64,000 nucleotides of DNA from an uncultured Muribaculum sp. (GTDB taxonomy: Bacteria; Bacteroidota; Bacteroidia; Bacteroidales; Muribaculaceae), in NCBI GenBank assembly GCA_910587665.1, contig CAJUMZ010000002.1, positions 189,269-253,268 of the forward strand, in the 5' to 3' direction. The position numbers and the translations under genes were made by a program. Under the pieces are notes generated by a model. The model saw only the letters and a program-made list of their open reading frames with translations. It was not told where the DNA came from and made no database searches. Shown here in pieces: positions 23,930 to 33,299 of this stretch; within the stretch, counting starts at the first letter, position 1, and the number at the start of each line of letters is the position of its first letter.

Positions 23930-26416
23930 ATGAAAAAAACTAACCTGAACTTGCAGGAAATTTCCCGCAAAAACGCACTCAAGTGTGGAGCCTTGGCACT
24001 TGCTCTTGTAGCAATGACAGGCTGTAAGGATGACGCACTTGACGTCAACGGCCCGACCGGCACCGATGTAGTAGAGACGGTTGACGGCGTTGACCTTTCT
24101 GTTCTATCAAATCCTGCATTGGCTAAGACGTTCTACAATTCAAGAGCCGCATTTGGCAGCCGTGCAGCGAATGATGTCCCCGAATTCCCCGGCATGCCGG
24201 AGTTACCTGAAAACCTTGGCGACATGATTTCCCTTGACGAAGGATACAAGACCAATCCTTATGCCATATACATAAAGTTGCCACAAGGATCTACAGAAAG
24301 CGACATACCGGCCACTCCCAGTTCCAATATCTATGTACCGGCAGGCATTTACAAGTCGCTCGAAGCTCCGTTAAAAATAATCTACACCTCTGACGGCTAC
24401 TACGACGCAGAAAAAAGTTCATACATTCAAGGTCTTTACAAGGAAGTTACTATTCAATCGCCGAAATTCTACATTGACGGCAACGTGACCATCGGGGGAA
24501 CCGGAACCGACGCCGACATGGAGATCCACATTCTTAATGGCGGTAAGCTTACTGACAATAGCGTACTTCAATCCAAGACTACAGTATACGTTTACGGTGG
24601 CGGCGATATTCTTCGCGCCAATCAGTCAGCCGAAAACAGCATTCAGATTCACGGCACATTGATTTCAGCAGCTGCTCTCGTTCATGATGACGTCGACTTC
24701 AACTTCCTCGGCGAAGTCTACACTACGGGCAAGCTTCACGGCAAAAACATCAAGCTTGTAGGCGGCAAGGTTTATGCCGGGTGCTCTGTTACTGCAGAGG
24801 AGACCGTCTACCTTACCGGATCCACCTCGGTCATTTCTACTGGTTATGTATCTGCCCCCATCGTAGAGCTTGCAGGCGGTGAGCCCTTGACCGTTCTTCT
24901 CCGCGACGGCGGCTATCTCAATGCCACCGAGCAGTTGCGTCTAAAAGACATAGGCAACGTATTTGTAATGGCTGCCGATGGCGACTATGCTATGGTTGAG
25001 ACTGACGTGCTTGACGTAAACAACAAAGACCTCAAGGACACTTTCTACAACGTGGCAATCAAATACAACTCCCAGATCGGAACTCAGGAAATCGGAGCCG
25101 GCGAGACTGAAGTTCAACTCGAATGGAACGAGACCACACAGGTAAACGGCGACATCGAGTATACGGTCGAGGATTCCAACGACCCCTGCGCTCCGAAAGT
25201 AGTGACCGGTCCGGAAGATCCCACCCCCGATCCAGATCCTGAGCTTGAGAATATAGGTCAGATATCGCCAGCAGAACATACTCACCCGATTTCTGCTACC
25301 TGCATTTACACCGTAGGAAAAGATGCTTATCTTTCTTGGCACACCCAGGGCGGTGACTTCCACGGATGTATCGAGCATCTGACCGTTGATAACGGACAGG
25401 TAACCCTCAACTCATATCTTGAGACTGCACCCGCCAACGCCACTTATGGAGCTATCGACTTCAACCACGTGATTTTTGACAACGGCAAGATCTTTGTAGC
25501 CGGTGACCATCCCAAGAAAGGCGGTATCCTCGGCTGGATTGACTGCAATGGCGGAACATTCCCGACCGGCAACGAGGCAAAACTCAATCTCATCACCCTC
25601 TACAAAGAGCAATACATTGTTGACGGCGACACTCTCTATTCCAATGGTGGATCAGGCAACTGTATCATCCGTAACGGCGAATATTACCAGACTGCATCAG
25701 TAGCAGGCTTTGAGACTTTCAACGTTTCAGATTTCGCCCAAGCCGCTGACTGGAAGCTCAAGTCAATCGCCAAGCTGCCATCTTGGAAATTTGACCCGGC
25801 TCTCGCTGAAGCACCTGCAAACCCATGGCAGCGTGACGGCTCACGCACAGGCAAGCACATCGCAACCGACGGCGCGAAAGTGGCTATGCTTACGCTCATC
25901 AACCGTGACAATGTGGCCAATACAGCCAATGCCTCTATCAAGGTATTTAATGCCGCTGACGTTAATTACACAACTGAAATCGCTTCCTACGTGGTTGAAG
26001 ATGTACTTCTTTCACCGGTTGACGGCAAGGATGTAATCGCCATCGAAGGTAATGACATATGGGTATGCCTCGGACAAGGCGGCGTAAAACACCTTACCCT
26101 TGCAGGCAACACCCTTACCGAAGTCGCTTCATTCCGCCTTGCCGACAAGAGCAAAGAGGAGTTGAAGGGCTGGGAAATGTCAGTCAAGGAAGCAGCCGCG
26201 GCTTGCGCCAACGGTCTTGCTGTCGACAACAACTATGTATATATCGCCCATGGCGGAGCCGGTCTCATCGTTCTTAAGAAAGACGACCTCTCGTTTGTGA
26301 CCCGCACACGCTACGCCGGAGGCAACTCAGCCAACTACATCTCCATCAATCCCGACGGTTATATCTATGTAGCATACGGCAAGAGCAAGGTTCAGGTATA
26401 CGCCTGGAAGAAATAA
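23930..26416 (+). CDS. Large two-part surface lipoprotein, unknown function
   Basis: An 828-residue lipoprotein. The signal is unusually long (about 30 residues), ending in the lipobox MTGC with Cys32; KDDALDVNG follows. Residues about 100-420 are strand-rich and look like a beta-helix (VTIGGTGTDADMEIHILNGG, TVYVYGGGDIL, KNIKLVGGKVYAG). A Pro/Asp linker (EDPTPDPDPELE, about 424-435) separates a C-terminal part (about 440-828) with repeated blades such as DGKDVIAIEGNDIWVCLGQG and NGLAVDNNYVYIAHGGAGLIVLKK, typical of LVIVD-like beta-propellers. I do not recognise the family. Its place after the polysaccharide operon suggests a matrix or adhesion role, but it has its own promoter and terminator. 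Confidence 0.8.
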   Translation: MKKTNLNLQEISRKNALKCGALALALVAMTGCKDDALDVNGPTGTDVVETVDGVDLSVLSNPALAKTFYNSRAAFGSRAANDVPEFPGMPELPENLGDMISLDEGYKTNPYAIYIKLPQGSTESDIPATPSSNIYVPAGIYKSLEAPLKIIYTSDGYYDAEKSSYIQGLYKEVTIQSPKFYIDGNVTIGGTGTDADMEIHILNGGKLTDNSVLQSKTTVYVYGGGDILRANQSAENSIQIHGTLISAAALVHDDVDFNFLGEVYTTGKLHGKNIKLVGGKVYAGCSVTAEETVYLTGSTSVISTGYVSAPIVELAGGEPLTVLLRDGGYLNATEQLRLKDIGNVFVMAADGDYAMVETDVLDVNNKDLKDTFYNVAIKYNSQIGTQEIGAGETEVQLEWNETTQVNGDIEYTVEDSNDPCAPKVVTGPEDPTPDPDPELENIGQISPAEHTHPISATCIYTVGKDAYLSWHTQGGDFHGCIEHLTVDNGQVTLNSYLETAPANATYGAIDFNHVIFDNGKIFVAGDHPKKGGILGWIDCNGGTFPTGNEAKLNLITLYKEQYIVDGDTLYSNGGSGNCIIRNGEYYQTASVAGFETFNVSDFAQAADWKLKSIAKLPSWKFDPALAEAPANPWQRDGSRTGKHIATDGAKVAMLTLINRDNVANTANASIKVFNAADVNYTTEIASYVVEDVLLSPVDGKDVIAIEGNDIWVCLGQGGVKHLTLAGNTLTEVASFRLADKSKEELKGWEMSVKEAAAACANGLAVDNNYVYIAHGGAGLIVLKKDDLSFVTRTRYAGGNSANYISINPDGYIYVAYGKSKVQVYAWKK

Positions 26417-26451
26417 TCACTGACCTAATCCTGATTAGCTCCCTATATAAA

Positions 26452-26480
26452 GCGTGGCATCGTCGGATGCCACGCTTTTT
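26452..26480 (+). terminator. Strong rho-independent terminator
   Basis: GCGTGGCATC (26452-26461), loop GTCG, GATGCCACGC (26466-26475) and TTTTT. A perfect 10-bp stem that ends the lipoprotein transcript. Confidence 0.93.
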
Positions 26481-26549
26481 GTTATTCTTTTATGCCGTAA
26501 AACATATGTTATTTTTTCACTCCCATATATGATTACATCCGAAATTTAT

Positions 26550-26557
26550 TAACTTTG
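26550..26557 (+). promoter_or_regulatory. -7 element upstream of the hybrid kinase gene
   Basis: TAACTTTG matches TAnnTTTG 53 bp before the start codon. The -33 region (around 26527) has no good TTTG. Confidence 0.5.
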
Positions 26558-26610
26558 CATTTATTCAAATAACTTGTAACCGGTCGATTAATATATCACA
26601 CAACATATTC

Positions 26611-29600
26611 ATGAAAGATTTCAATCTTATCCTAAGAGCATTTTTTGCAATAACGGCTATAACGGTATCATCGCTATTCCCGGCGAAAGCCGATACCGGC
26701 GACCGGTCAAAGCCGGTCAACAATATACTGGTCATCAACGCCTACAATGAAGGGGCGCCATGGAGTCAGTCATATATCAACCCGCTTATCCTGGAAGCAG
26801 CGAAAAAGCATGACTTCAACATCAGGGTGGAGCACATGAACATGACATTTGTCACCAACGACACTCTCTACAATAAAATGGTCAGCGGACTCCTTGCACG
26901 ATTCAAAGAAAACAGACCCGACGGGCTTGTAATGATCGGTGAGGCATCGTTCTGCCTTCTCGACACCCTGAAATCAAGTTGGGGCGACCTTCCGGCGGTA
27001 CTTCTCGGCAACTCGGATAAAGTAGGTCCAATGGATTACTATTTCACCGGGACCGAAGGCAACGACACTGACGACAATTTGACTCCGCTCGCCCAATTGC
27101 GCAACAAATATGACCTTACATTCATTGAGTCTCCTTTCATGTACAAGGAGACCATTGATCTCATCATAAAGATGAATCCCCAGCTCGGCAAACTTATTTT
27201 CGCGGCCGACCCCTTGGCGAGCAACAGACATCTTAACAAGAATATAAGCAATTATCTTGCATCGACCTACCCTTCGGTAAGCTATGAATGGCTTGTTGCC
27301 GACAATAATAACCGAGGGAAGCTACTTGACTATCTTACCACCGACAGCGATAAAAGCGCGTTTCTGTTTTCTTCCTGGTTTTATTCAAAGGAAGACATTA
27401 ACGGATATCCGCAGCTCATTATGGGAGAATATCAGGCTATCCCGTTAGCCATACAGCCGGTATACTCACTACGCGAGGCATATATTTCCAATGGCATACT
27501 CGGCGGATATTTCCCGAATTATGATAAAATTAAAGATACACTTATCAGTTATGTAAACAAGATGAACGATGGTACGAAAATGCGTGACCTCCCGTTCTAT
27601 TATCCGGAATATCCTGAAGACTTCAGTTACGTGATAAACTACGAGCAGCTGATACGCGACGGCTACAGCACAGGCGACTGCCCTGAAGACACTGTATTTG
27701 TCAACAAGCCCAAAACTCTTTGGGAAAATTACAAATGGTATATCATCAGCATAATACTGCTTGTCGTGGCAGTAGCCGCGATCATTGCGCTGCGCTCCAA
27801 TGCGCTCCGCACTAAAATCAAGGTGACAAGCGCACATGATGCACTCGTTCGCAACATGCCGATCGCATATGCCCAGGCTACACTCTCGACCGACAGTGAG
27901 GGGCATGTCCGGAAAATCAATTATACATCGGGCAATACTTCCTTTGAGACACTGTATACTCAGAACGGAGCTGACGATGCCGACTCGTTCTTTAGCATGG
28001 AGTCGCTAAAAAGGCTGATTGATACGGCATTCAATGAAGGACATTCAGTTACATTCACCCACTATTTCAAGACAACCGACTCATATTTTGAGTTTCTGAT
28101 TGTACCAAACAAAGAAAACAACTCCGTAGACATATTCGGAAGTGACATAACCAAACGCAGCAAAGCGGAAAACACTCTCCGCAATTCACGCAAGCAGCTT
28201 GAAATGACCCTTAACGTAGCCCACATAATACCGTGGCGATGGGATGTCAAGACACAGCGCATATATTGCGAAAGCCAGCGTATACTGAAACACCTTAAGT
28301 TCCCCACCCTGCGCGGATCGCGGCGGGGCATGAACATAATCGATTCAAGCGAGTATTTCCAACGCATTCACCGCGACGACCTGCCCCGTGTTCGCCAGTC
28401 CTATCAGGAACTTGTCGACGGCAAGGCAAACTATGTCAAGGAGGAATTCCGTATCGTGACCAACGACAATGGCAAAGAGATCATCGACTGGATGGAAGTA
28501 AACGCCGCTGTCGACGATACTGACGACACCGGCCGCCCGATCTCACTCGTCGGCTCACTCTTGCTTATCACAGAGAGAAAGAAGCAGGAAAACGCGCTTA
28601 TACACGCCAAAGAACAGGCAAGCGAGTCCGACAAGCTAAAATCGGCTTTCCTCGCCAACATGAGCCACGAAATCCGCACTCCGCTGAATGCCATCGTCGG
28701 ATTCTCCAACCTGCTCGCCAACACCGACGACGCAGAGAAAAAAGAGAAGTTCATCGGCATCATCGAAAACAACAACCAACTGCTACTGCAACTCATCAGT
28801 GATATCCTTGACCTCGCGAAAGTCGAGGCAAACACACTTGAGTTCATATACCATCCCACCGACCTCAACGAGCTTATCCGCAATCTTGAAAGCACAGTGA
28901 GGATGAGAGTCAAGCCTGGCGTTGTGCTTAACTTCAACCTCGGGGCGGCGGAGTGTATGGTACGCGCCGAGCGCAACCGTCTGTCGCAGGTACTCATCAA
29001 CATGCTCACCAACGCCTGCAAGTTTACCGACCGCGGAAGCATCACCTTCGGCTATGAGCTGCGTGGCAACGAGATCTATTTCTTTGTGCGCGACACCGGT
29101 ATCGGTATCGCCCCCGAAAAGCAGAAGAGCGTGTTCCAGCGTTTCACCAAGCTCAACAACTTTGTGCAGGGCACCGGTCTCGGTCTGTCAATCAGCCAAA
29201 GCATCATAGAAAAAATGGGAGGAAAAATCGGGGTCGAATCACCCGGTGAAGGTCTTGGCTCTACATTCTGGTTCACCATACCCTACCTCCCCGTACAGGA
29301 ATCAGAGACAAAGGCACAGCATGAGGATATAGAAATCGCAAGCGCACAGCCCAAAGAGACTATCAAGCGTCAGGATAAGCTGACCCTGCTCGTGGCAGAG
29401 GACAATGAAAGCAACTACCTGCTTTTCGAAACTATACTGTCCAACGACTACAACCTCATCCACGCATGGGACGGCAGGGAGGCTGTAGACCTGTTCAAGC
29501 AGCACCAGCCAAATATCATCATAATGGATATCAACATGCCGAACATGGATGGATACGAGGCCACAAGGGAGATCAGAAAAGTATCGAAAACAGTACCCAT

Positions 29601-29748
29601 CATTGCCGTCACCGCCTATGCCTTCGCCTCCGACAAGGAGCGCATCATGGAAAACGGCTTCAACGGCTACGTGAGCAAGCCGGTTAATGCCACCAAGCTC
29701 AAATCGGAGATCAAGTCAACCGTCGATTCCTCATTTATTTTGCTCTAA
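26611..29748 (+). CDS. Hybrid two-component sensor kinase/response regulator
   Basis: A 1045-residue one-protein signalling system. A signal peptide leads to a periplasmic sensor of about 340 residues (VNNILVINAYNEGAPWSQSY start) that looks like a substrate-binding-protein fold rather than the beta-propeller sensor of classical Bacteroides hybrid systems. A membrane helix lies near 375-393, then two PAS-like regions (about 405-515 and 525-660), the HisKA box NMSHEIRTPLN with His near 685, an ATPase domain (NACKFT, DTGIGI, GLGLSIS), and a receiver domain with phospho-acceptor Asp near 972 (MDINMPNMDG). There is no C-terminal AraC-type DNA-binding domain, so output must pass to another protein. 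The ligand is unknown. Confidence 0.92.
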   Translation: MKDFNLILRAFFAITAITVSSLFPAKADTGDRSKPVNNILVINAYNEGAPWSQSYINPLILEAAKKHDFNIRVEHMNMTFVTNDTLYNKMVSGLLARFKENRPDGLVMIGEASFCLLDTLKSSWGDLPAVLLGNSDKVGPMDYYFTGTEGNDTDDNLTPLAQLRNKYDLTFIESPFMYKETIDLIIKMNPQLGKLIFAADPLASNRHLNKNISNYLASTYPSVSYEWLVADNNNRGKLLDYLTTDSDKSAFLFSSWFYSKEDINGYPQLIMGEYQAIPLAIQPVYSLREAYISNGILGGYFPNYDKIKDTLISYVNKMNDGTKMRDLPFYYPEYPEDFSYVINYEQLIRDGYSTGDCPEDTVFVNKPKTLWENYKWYIISIILLVVAVAAIIALRSNALRTKIKVTSAHDALVRNMPIAYAQATLSTDSEGHVRKINYTSGNTSFETLYTQNGADDADSFFSMESLKRLIDTAFNEGHSVTFTHYFKTTDSYFEFLIVPNKENNSVDIFGSDITKRSKAENTLRNSRKQLEMTLNVAHIIPWRWDVKTQRIYCESQRILKHLKFPTLRGSRRGMNIIDSSEYFQRIHRDDLPRVRQSYQELVDGKANYVKEEFRIVTNDNGKEIIDWMEVNAAVDDTDDTGRPISLVGSLLLITERKKQENALIHAKEQASESDKLKSAFLANMSHEIRTPLNAIVGFSNLLANTDDAEKKEKFIGIIENNNQLLLQLISDILDLAKVEANTLEFIYHPTDLNELIRNLESTVRMRVKPGVVLNFNLGAAECMVRAERNRLSQVLINMLTNACKFTDRGSITFGYELRGNEIYFFVRDTGIGIAPEKQKSVFQRFTKLNNFVQGTGLGLSISQSIIEKMGGKIGVESPGEGLGSTFWFTIPYLPVQESETKAQHEDIEIASAQPKETIKRQDKLTLLVAEDNESNYLLFETILSNDYNLIHAWDGREAVDLFKQHQPNIIIMDINMPNMDGYEATREIRKVSKTVPIIAVTAYAFASDKERIMENGFNGYVSKPVNATKLKSEIKSTVDSSFILL

Positions 29749-29774
29749 ACAAATACTTTTTTCATTGATGTAAT

Positions 29775-29813
29775 CGGGGATGCTCAAAAAAATTGACGCA
29801 TCCCCGCCTTTTA
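29775..29813 (+). terminator. Rho-independent terminator after the hybrid kinase
   Basis: CGGGGATGC (29775-29783) and GCATCCCCG (29798-29806) form a perfect 9-bp stem around a 14-nt A-rich loop, followed by CCTTTTA. Confidence 0.82.
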
Positions 29814-29826
29814 TACCCTTGACACT

Positions 29827-29906
29827 GCGGTCGACCTCCCGGTCGCCCCTACAACGCATGCGCCACCTTTCACACAAAACGTAGGGGCGACCGGAAGGTC
29901 GACCGC
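29827..29906. repeat. Inverted pair of the dispersed GTAGGGGCGACCGG repeat
   Basis: Arms 29827-29852 and 29881-29906 are reverse complements with a single mismatch over 26 nt, around a 28-nt spacer. This is the best-preserved copy in the window and lies between two convergent genes. Confidence 0.85.
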
Positions 29907-29929
29907 CCACCGACAATCGGGAATCTCAA

Positions 29930-30730
29930 CTAAATCTGTAACCGTATATTTGACGCGTGTACCTGAATTTTGTCCGGATCGGGAAGACGCATATAATCAC
30001 CGTAGATACGCCTCAGATATGCGTCAGGATCGGCGGGAGCCTTAAACCGGTATCCCTCAAAGTCGATTTCCGACACAGGAAGCAACTCCGGCAACTCTCG
30101 CGGAGCGGAAAAGAAGCTTGGCATTACATGGCGCATACGTGTGCCGGCACCTATGCGGCTGACCGCCGACAACACAGGAAACAGCACCCCGTGCAAAAGC
30201 CCTCTGAGCACATGACTCCGTAGCGAGCGCGGCGATTTTACGCGCCATTTCAGCTCCGTGCCTACGAGCTTGCATCCGAGCCGGTGAAGCGCGCGCGATG
30301 ATGACGGAGCAAGAGTAAATATGTCAATGTAGCATCCCCTGTATTTCAACAGCGAGTCAAGCCCGTTACTCTCCTCTACCAGCGAGCCGAGGTCGCGCAA
30401 TTTCCCGAAGGCAAACAAAAACTCCGGATCATTTTCAGTAGTCTGCACCACATAGCGGGGATCACCGCGGCGCTCGACAGCAGCCTTGAATCGCGGAAAG
30501 TCGGTGGCAAGCATCTCGACATCCACATCGTCATCCCAAGGGATAAACCCGCCGTGGCGCATAGCACCTATCAAAGTGCCGGAACTGAGCCAATAAGGTA
30601 TGCCATCCTGACGGCACACTTCATCTATATACTTTAGCATCTCAAGCAGTTTCAACTGATGGTCGCGCAGAAGCGAACCGTCGGGGTTAAAGCGTCGACG
30701 CAAGTCGGCTTGAATATCAGCATCAATCAT
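29930..30730 (-). CDS. LicD-family phosphotransferase
   Basis: A 266-residue cytoplasmic or membrane-associated enzyme of the LicD/fukutin nucleotidyltransferase-fold family. The core is DEVCRQDGIPYWLSSGTLIG, then AMRHGGFIPWDDDVDVEM with the metal-binding Asp cluster near residue 65. LicD transfers phosphocholine from CDP-choline to surface glycans in Gram-positive and some Gram-negative bacteria; relatives use other CDP-linked groups. It is the last gene of a four-gene operon, its start overlapping the flippase end by 8 bases. The first gene of the operon carries a nucleotidyltransferase that could supply an activated head group. Confidence 0.9.
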   Translation of the reverse strand: MIDADIQADLRRRFNPDGSLLRDHQLKLLEMLKYIDEVCRQDGIPYWLSSGTLIGAMRHGGFIPWDDDVDVEMLATDFPRFKAAVERRGDPRYVVQTTENDPEFLFAFGKLRDLGSLVEESNGLDSLLKYRGCYIDIFTLAPSSSRALHRLGCKLVGTELKWRVKSPRSLRSHVLRGLLHGVLFPVLSAVSRIGAGTRMRHVMPSFFSAPRELPELLPVSEIDFEGYRFKAPADPDAYLRRIYGDYMRLPDPDKIQVHASNIRLQI

Positions 30731-32165
30731 TGTCGGAATCCTTTTTATTCAATATTAAAGTCATGAGCCGCCGTATGTCGCCTATCGCACGTATCCGCGA
30801 CAAAAGGGCAATCCCGGTGTAGAGCGTCAGGTAAAGCAACGCCCTGAGCCACCATTCAATACCGGGAATGGCCATCACCGCCAAGCCCGCTGTCACGCCC
30901 GCGGCAAGCGGCGGCAATATGCACCACAACTGTCTCCGCAGAGAGCATCCTACATATTTCCGCGACAACAAGGCATTTACCATAAATATATTGAAATTGC
31001 TCACGACAATAGCCCACATTATCCCAAACATGCCCCACAGCATACCCGTGAAAAGCAATGCAAGCAGGAGTCCCCACTTGTAAAAGCTCCATCTGAACAG
31101 AGCCTTGCTGTGACCTAACGCCGCAACTGCATAGAAATTAATATTCTGCAGGCACACAAACACTCCTCCGACACACAGAATCCGAAAATACGGCACACAA
31201 GGCAGCCATATGTCGCCGTAAAGTGTAGTCACAAGCGGCTCAGCCACAATCATCAGCACAATGAGCAGAGGAAACACCACGGCGGCTATCACCCTCATAC
31301 CAAGTTCGGTCATCGAGACAAGCCGCTCACGCTCACTCTGTATATTGGAGAAGAACGGGAACAGCACCTGCACAAGCACTTGAGGGATGGAATACGACGT
31401 CACCTGATCAAGCTTGTAAGCCTGGGTGTAGTAGCCCATTTCTGTGGTTGAAAACCGCTTTCCTATTATCACTCCCTGAAGATTACGGCATATTTCCTGC
31501 AAGATGGCAGCGGCAAGCATATATCCTCCATAACCGAACAGCGACCGGAACGATTCAAGCGAAAACACCGCCGACGGATGCCAGCGATTAAATACCCAGT
31601 AAAGCGATGTCACCATAGCCTGATTGACTACGGTCATGGCGACAAGACACCACACCCCGTAACCATGGAAAGCCATCTCGATCGCAACAGACGACGCAGT
31701 GACATAGCTGACTAAGTTGACCAATGCGAGACGTTTGAAAGCAAGCTCTTTTTTAAGCCTTACGAGCTGTACCTGGGCAAGCGCGCTTATCACAAGGTTA
31801 AGGCTTATAACCCTCAGCACGTCGCAAAACACCGGCATCCCGAAATAACGCGCCACAGCCGGGGCTATGAGAAAAAGCACGCCGTAAAGGATCAGAGAAA
31901 AACCGAGATTCCAATAAAATATTGTAGAATAATCGGCTTCGGTCGGCGACTTCCGCTGAATTAACGCCGAGGCAAACCCTCCGTCGATAATCGTCTGCGA
32001 CACGGCGATGAAAATCGCGAGCACACCTATCACACCAAAGTCGGCGGGAAGCAGCAGATTGGCAAGCACAAGATTGACAACAAACTGTAGGATCATGTTG
32101 CCGAAGCGGTCAACAGTAGCCCATGCCGTACCTTTAAGCGCCTTCTTGCCAATCGATTCAGCCAT
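30723..32165 (-). CDS. Oligosaccharide flippase, Wzx/MOP family
   Basis: A 480-residue integral membrane protein with 12-14 hydrophobic helices. The N-terminus KKALKGTAWATVDRFGNMILQF and the PADFGVIGVLAIFIAVSQTIIDGGFASALIQR segment are the standard signature of polysaccharide exporters in the MOP superfamily. It would flip an undecaprenyl-linked glycan, or a related lipid-linked intermediate, to the periplasmic face. No Wzy polymerase, Wzz or glycosyltransferase is in this operon, so its cargo is not evident locally. It overlaps licD by 8 bases and follows the dehydrogenase by 7 bases. Confidence 0.92.
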   Translation of the reverse strand: MAESIGKKALKGTAWATVDRFGNMILQFVVNLVLANLLLPADFGVIGVLAIFIAVSQTIIDGGFASALIQRKSPTEADYSTIFYWNLGFSLILYGVLFLIAPAVARYFGMPVFCDVLRVISLNLVISALAQVQLVRLKKELAFKRLALVNLVSYVTASSVAIEMAFHGYGVWCLVAMTVVNQAMVTSLYWVFNRWHPSAVFSLESFRSLFGYGGYMLAAAILQEICRNLQGVIIGKRFSTTEMGYYTQAYKLDQVTSYSIPQVLVQVLFPFFSNIQSERERLVSMTELGMRVIAAVVFPLLIVLMIVAEPLVTTLYGDIWLPCVPYFRILCVGGVFVCLQNINFYAVAALGHSKALFRWSFYKWGLLLALLFTGMLWGMFGIMWAIVVSNFNIFMVNALLSRKYVGCSLRRQLWCILPPLAAGVTAGLAVMAIPGIEWWLRALLYLTLYTGIALLSRIRAIGDIRRLMTLILNKKDSDND

Positions 32166-32172
32166 TACGGAG

Positions 32173-33297
32173 TCAATGCTTTATTGAAGAAATAAGATAG
32201 TCGATCGATGCCGCGTCAAGACAAGCCACGGCACGCGAGTCGGGTGTATCTACAATCCTGCCGTCCTCGATATAACGTTTACCCGTCTGCTCCTGAAACC
32301 AGCCCAATATCATGTCGATTGTCGGAGTATCAATGTCAAGGCGGGAGCACACCATCTTTATAAGCATCATCCCATAAGGGAAGTCCTCGGTAAAATAGCG
32401 GTTGTCATAGTCGGGCATATAGCCCCCTTCAACTTTCTTCATCGGTGCCGGAATGCCGCGGAACGCCTCTATGCTGCGTATCTTGCGGGTAAGCGACGGT
32501 GCGTCGACCGACTCATAATAATCCAGCAATGCCGGGATATGGGATGAATCAATGCCAAGCCGCCTTACCGCCTGCTGAAACTCATTGTCACACGCAATCA
32601 AAAACTCCGAGCTTTCATCGGTCCAGTCGCTGTAAAAGGCAGGCACTTCCTTCATCGGTGCCTTGCAATCCTTAAACATCGAATAGAGGCGCGCCGGATG
32701 TAAAATCGGATTACTGTTAGTGAGCGTGACCTCCAGCGGATGGGACAACACCGATACAGGCGTGGCAAACATATCGGCTAAAATCCCTGACACCGCTTCC
32801 GCATCCTCAACACCGCTGAAAGCCACCTTGATCAGGTTACGGTAACCGAGCAGACGCGCGGAGTGTCCGTAACGGCACAGGCGCGAGATAAACGGCACCC
32901 TCTGCAGTCCGAAAAGCCTTGCTCCGGTGCCAAGCACATTTATCGCCATTATGAAGAAGCCTGTGCATGAAAACACACTTCCCACAAGCGTATCAACACC
33001 TAACCATGGCTTCATGGCAATCAATTTGTCGCGAATCACAGGCCCGGGAAGGCATATCAGCACCATATCGACACCCGACAAGGCTACCGACGGATCAGCC
33101 GACACGCAATCAAGCTTCCCATCGAAGCACTTCCCGTCGGGATCGGTGACTTCCACCATCACACCCCACTCATCGGGTCGATCGGTAAACACACTGACCC
33201 TATATCCACGCGAAGCGACAAATCCGGCAAGCACCGTGCCGACATTTCCTCCGCCTACAATACATATCTTCCCGCAGCCACGTTTATCCAAAGTCAT
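32173..33297 (-). CDS. Octopine/nopaline-dehydrogenase-like oxidoreductase
   Basis: A 374-residue enzyme. The Rossmann motif CIVGGGNVGTVLAGF lies at about residues 12-26; the opine-dehydrogenase catalytic domain follows from about residue 185, with TLTNSNPILHPARLYSMFKD containing the conserved N...HP that positions substrate. Opine dehydrogenases reductively condense an amino acid or amine with a keto acid using NAD(P)H. The product is not identifiable from sequence. It sits two bases after the nucleotidyltransferase-aminotransferase gene, and its placement between that and an exporter suggests a modified amino acid or amino-alcohol as surface decoration. Confidence 0.86.
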   Translation of the reverse strand: MTLDKRGCGKICIVGGGNVGTVLAGFVASRGYRVSVFTDRPDEWGVMVEVTDPDGKCFDGKLDCVSADPSVALSGVDMVLICLPGPVIRDKLIAMKPWLGVDTLVGSVFSCTGFFIMAINVLGTGARLFGLQRVPFISRLCRYGHSARLLGYRNLIKVAFSGVEDAEAVSGILADMFATPVSVLSHPLEVTLTNSNPILHPARLYSMFKDCKAPMKEVPAFYSDWTDESSEFLIACDNEFQQAVRRLGIDSSHIPALLDYYESVDAPSLTRKIRSIEAFRGIPAPMKKVEGGYMPDYDNRYFTEDFPYGMMLIKMVCSRLDIDTPTIDMILGWFQEQTGKRYIEDGRIVDTPDSRAVACLDAASIDYLISSIKH

Positions 33298-33299
33298 TA

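Noticed and set aside
29749..29929. The terminator and inverted repeat after the hybrid kinase as a riboswitch
   Set aside because: The structures are explained by a simple terminator and the dispersed palindromic repeat, and no downstream plus-strand gene exists to control.
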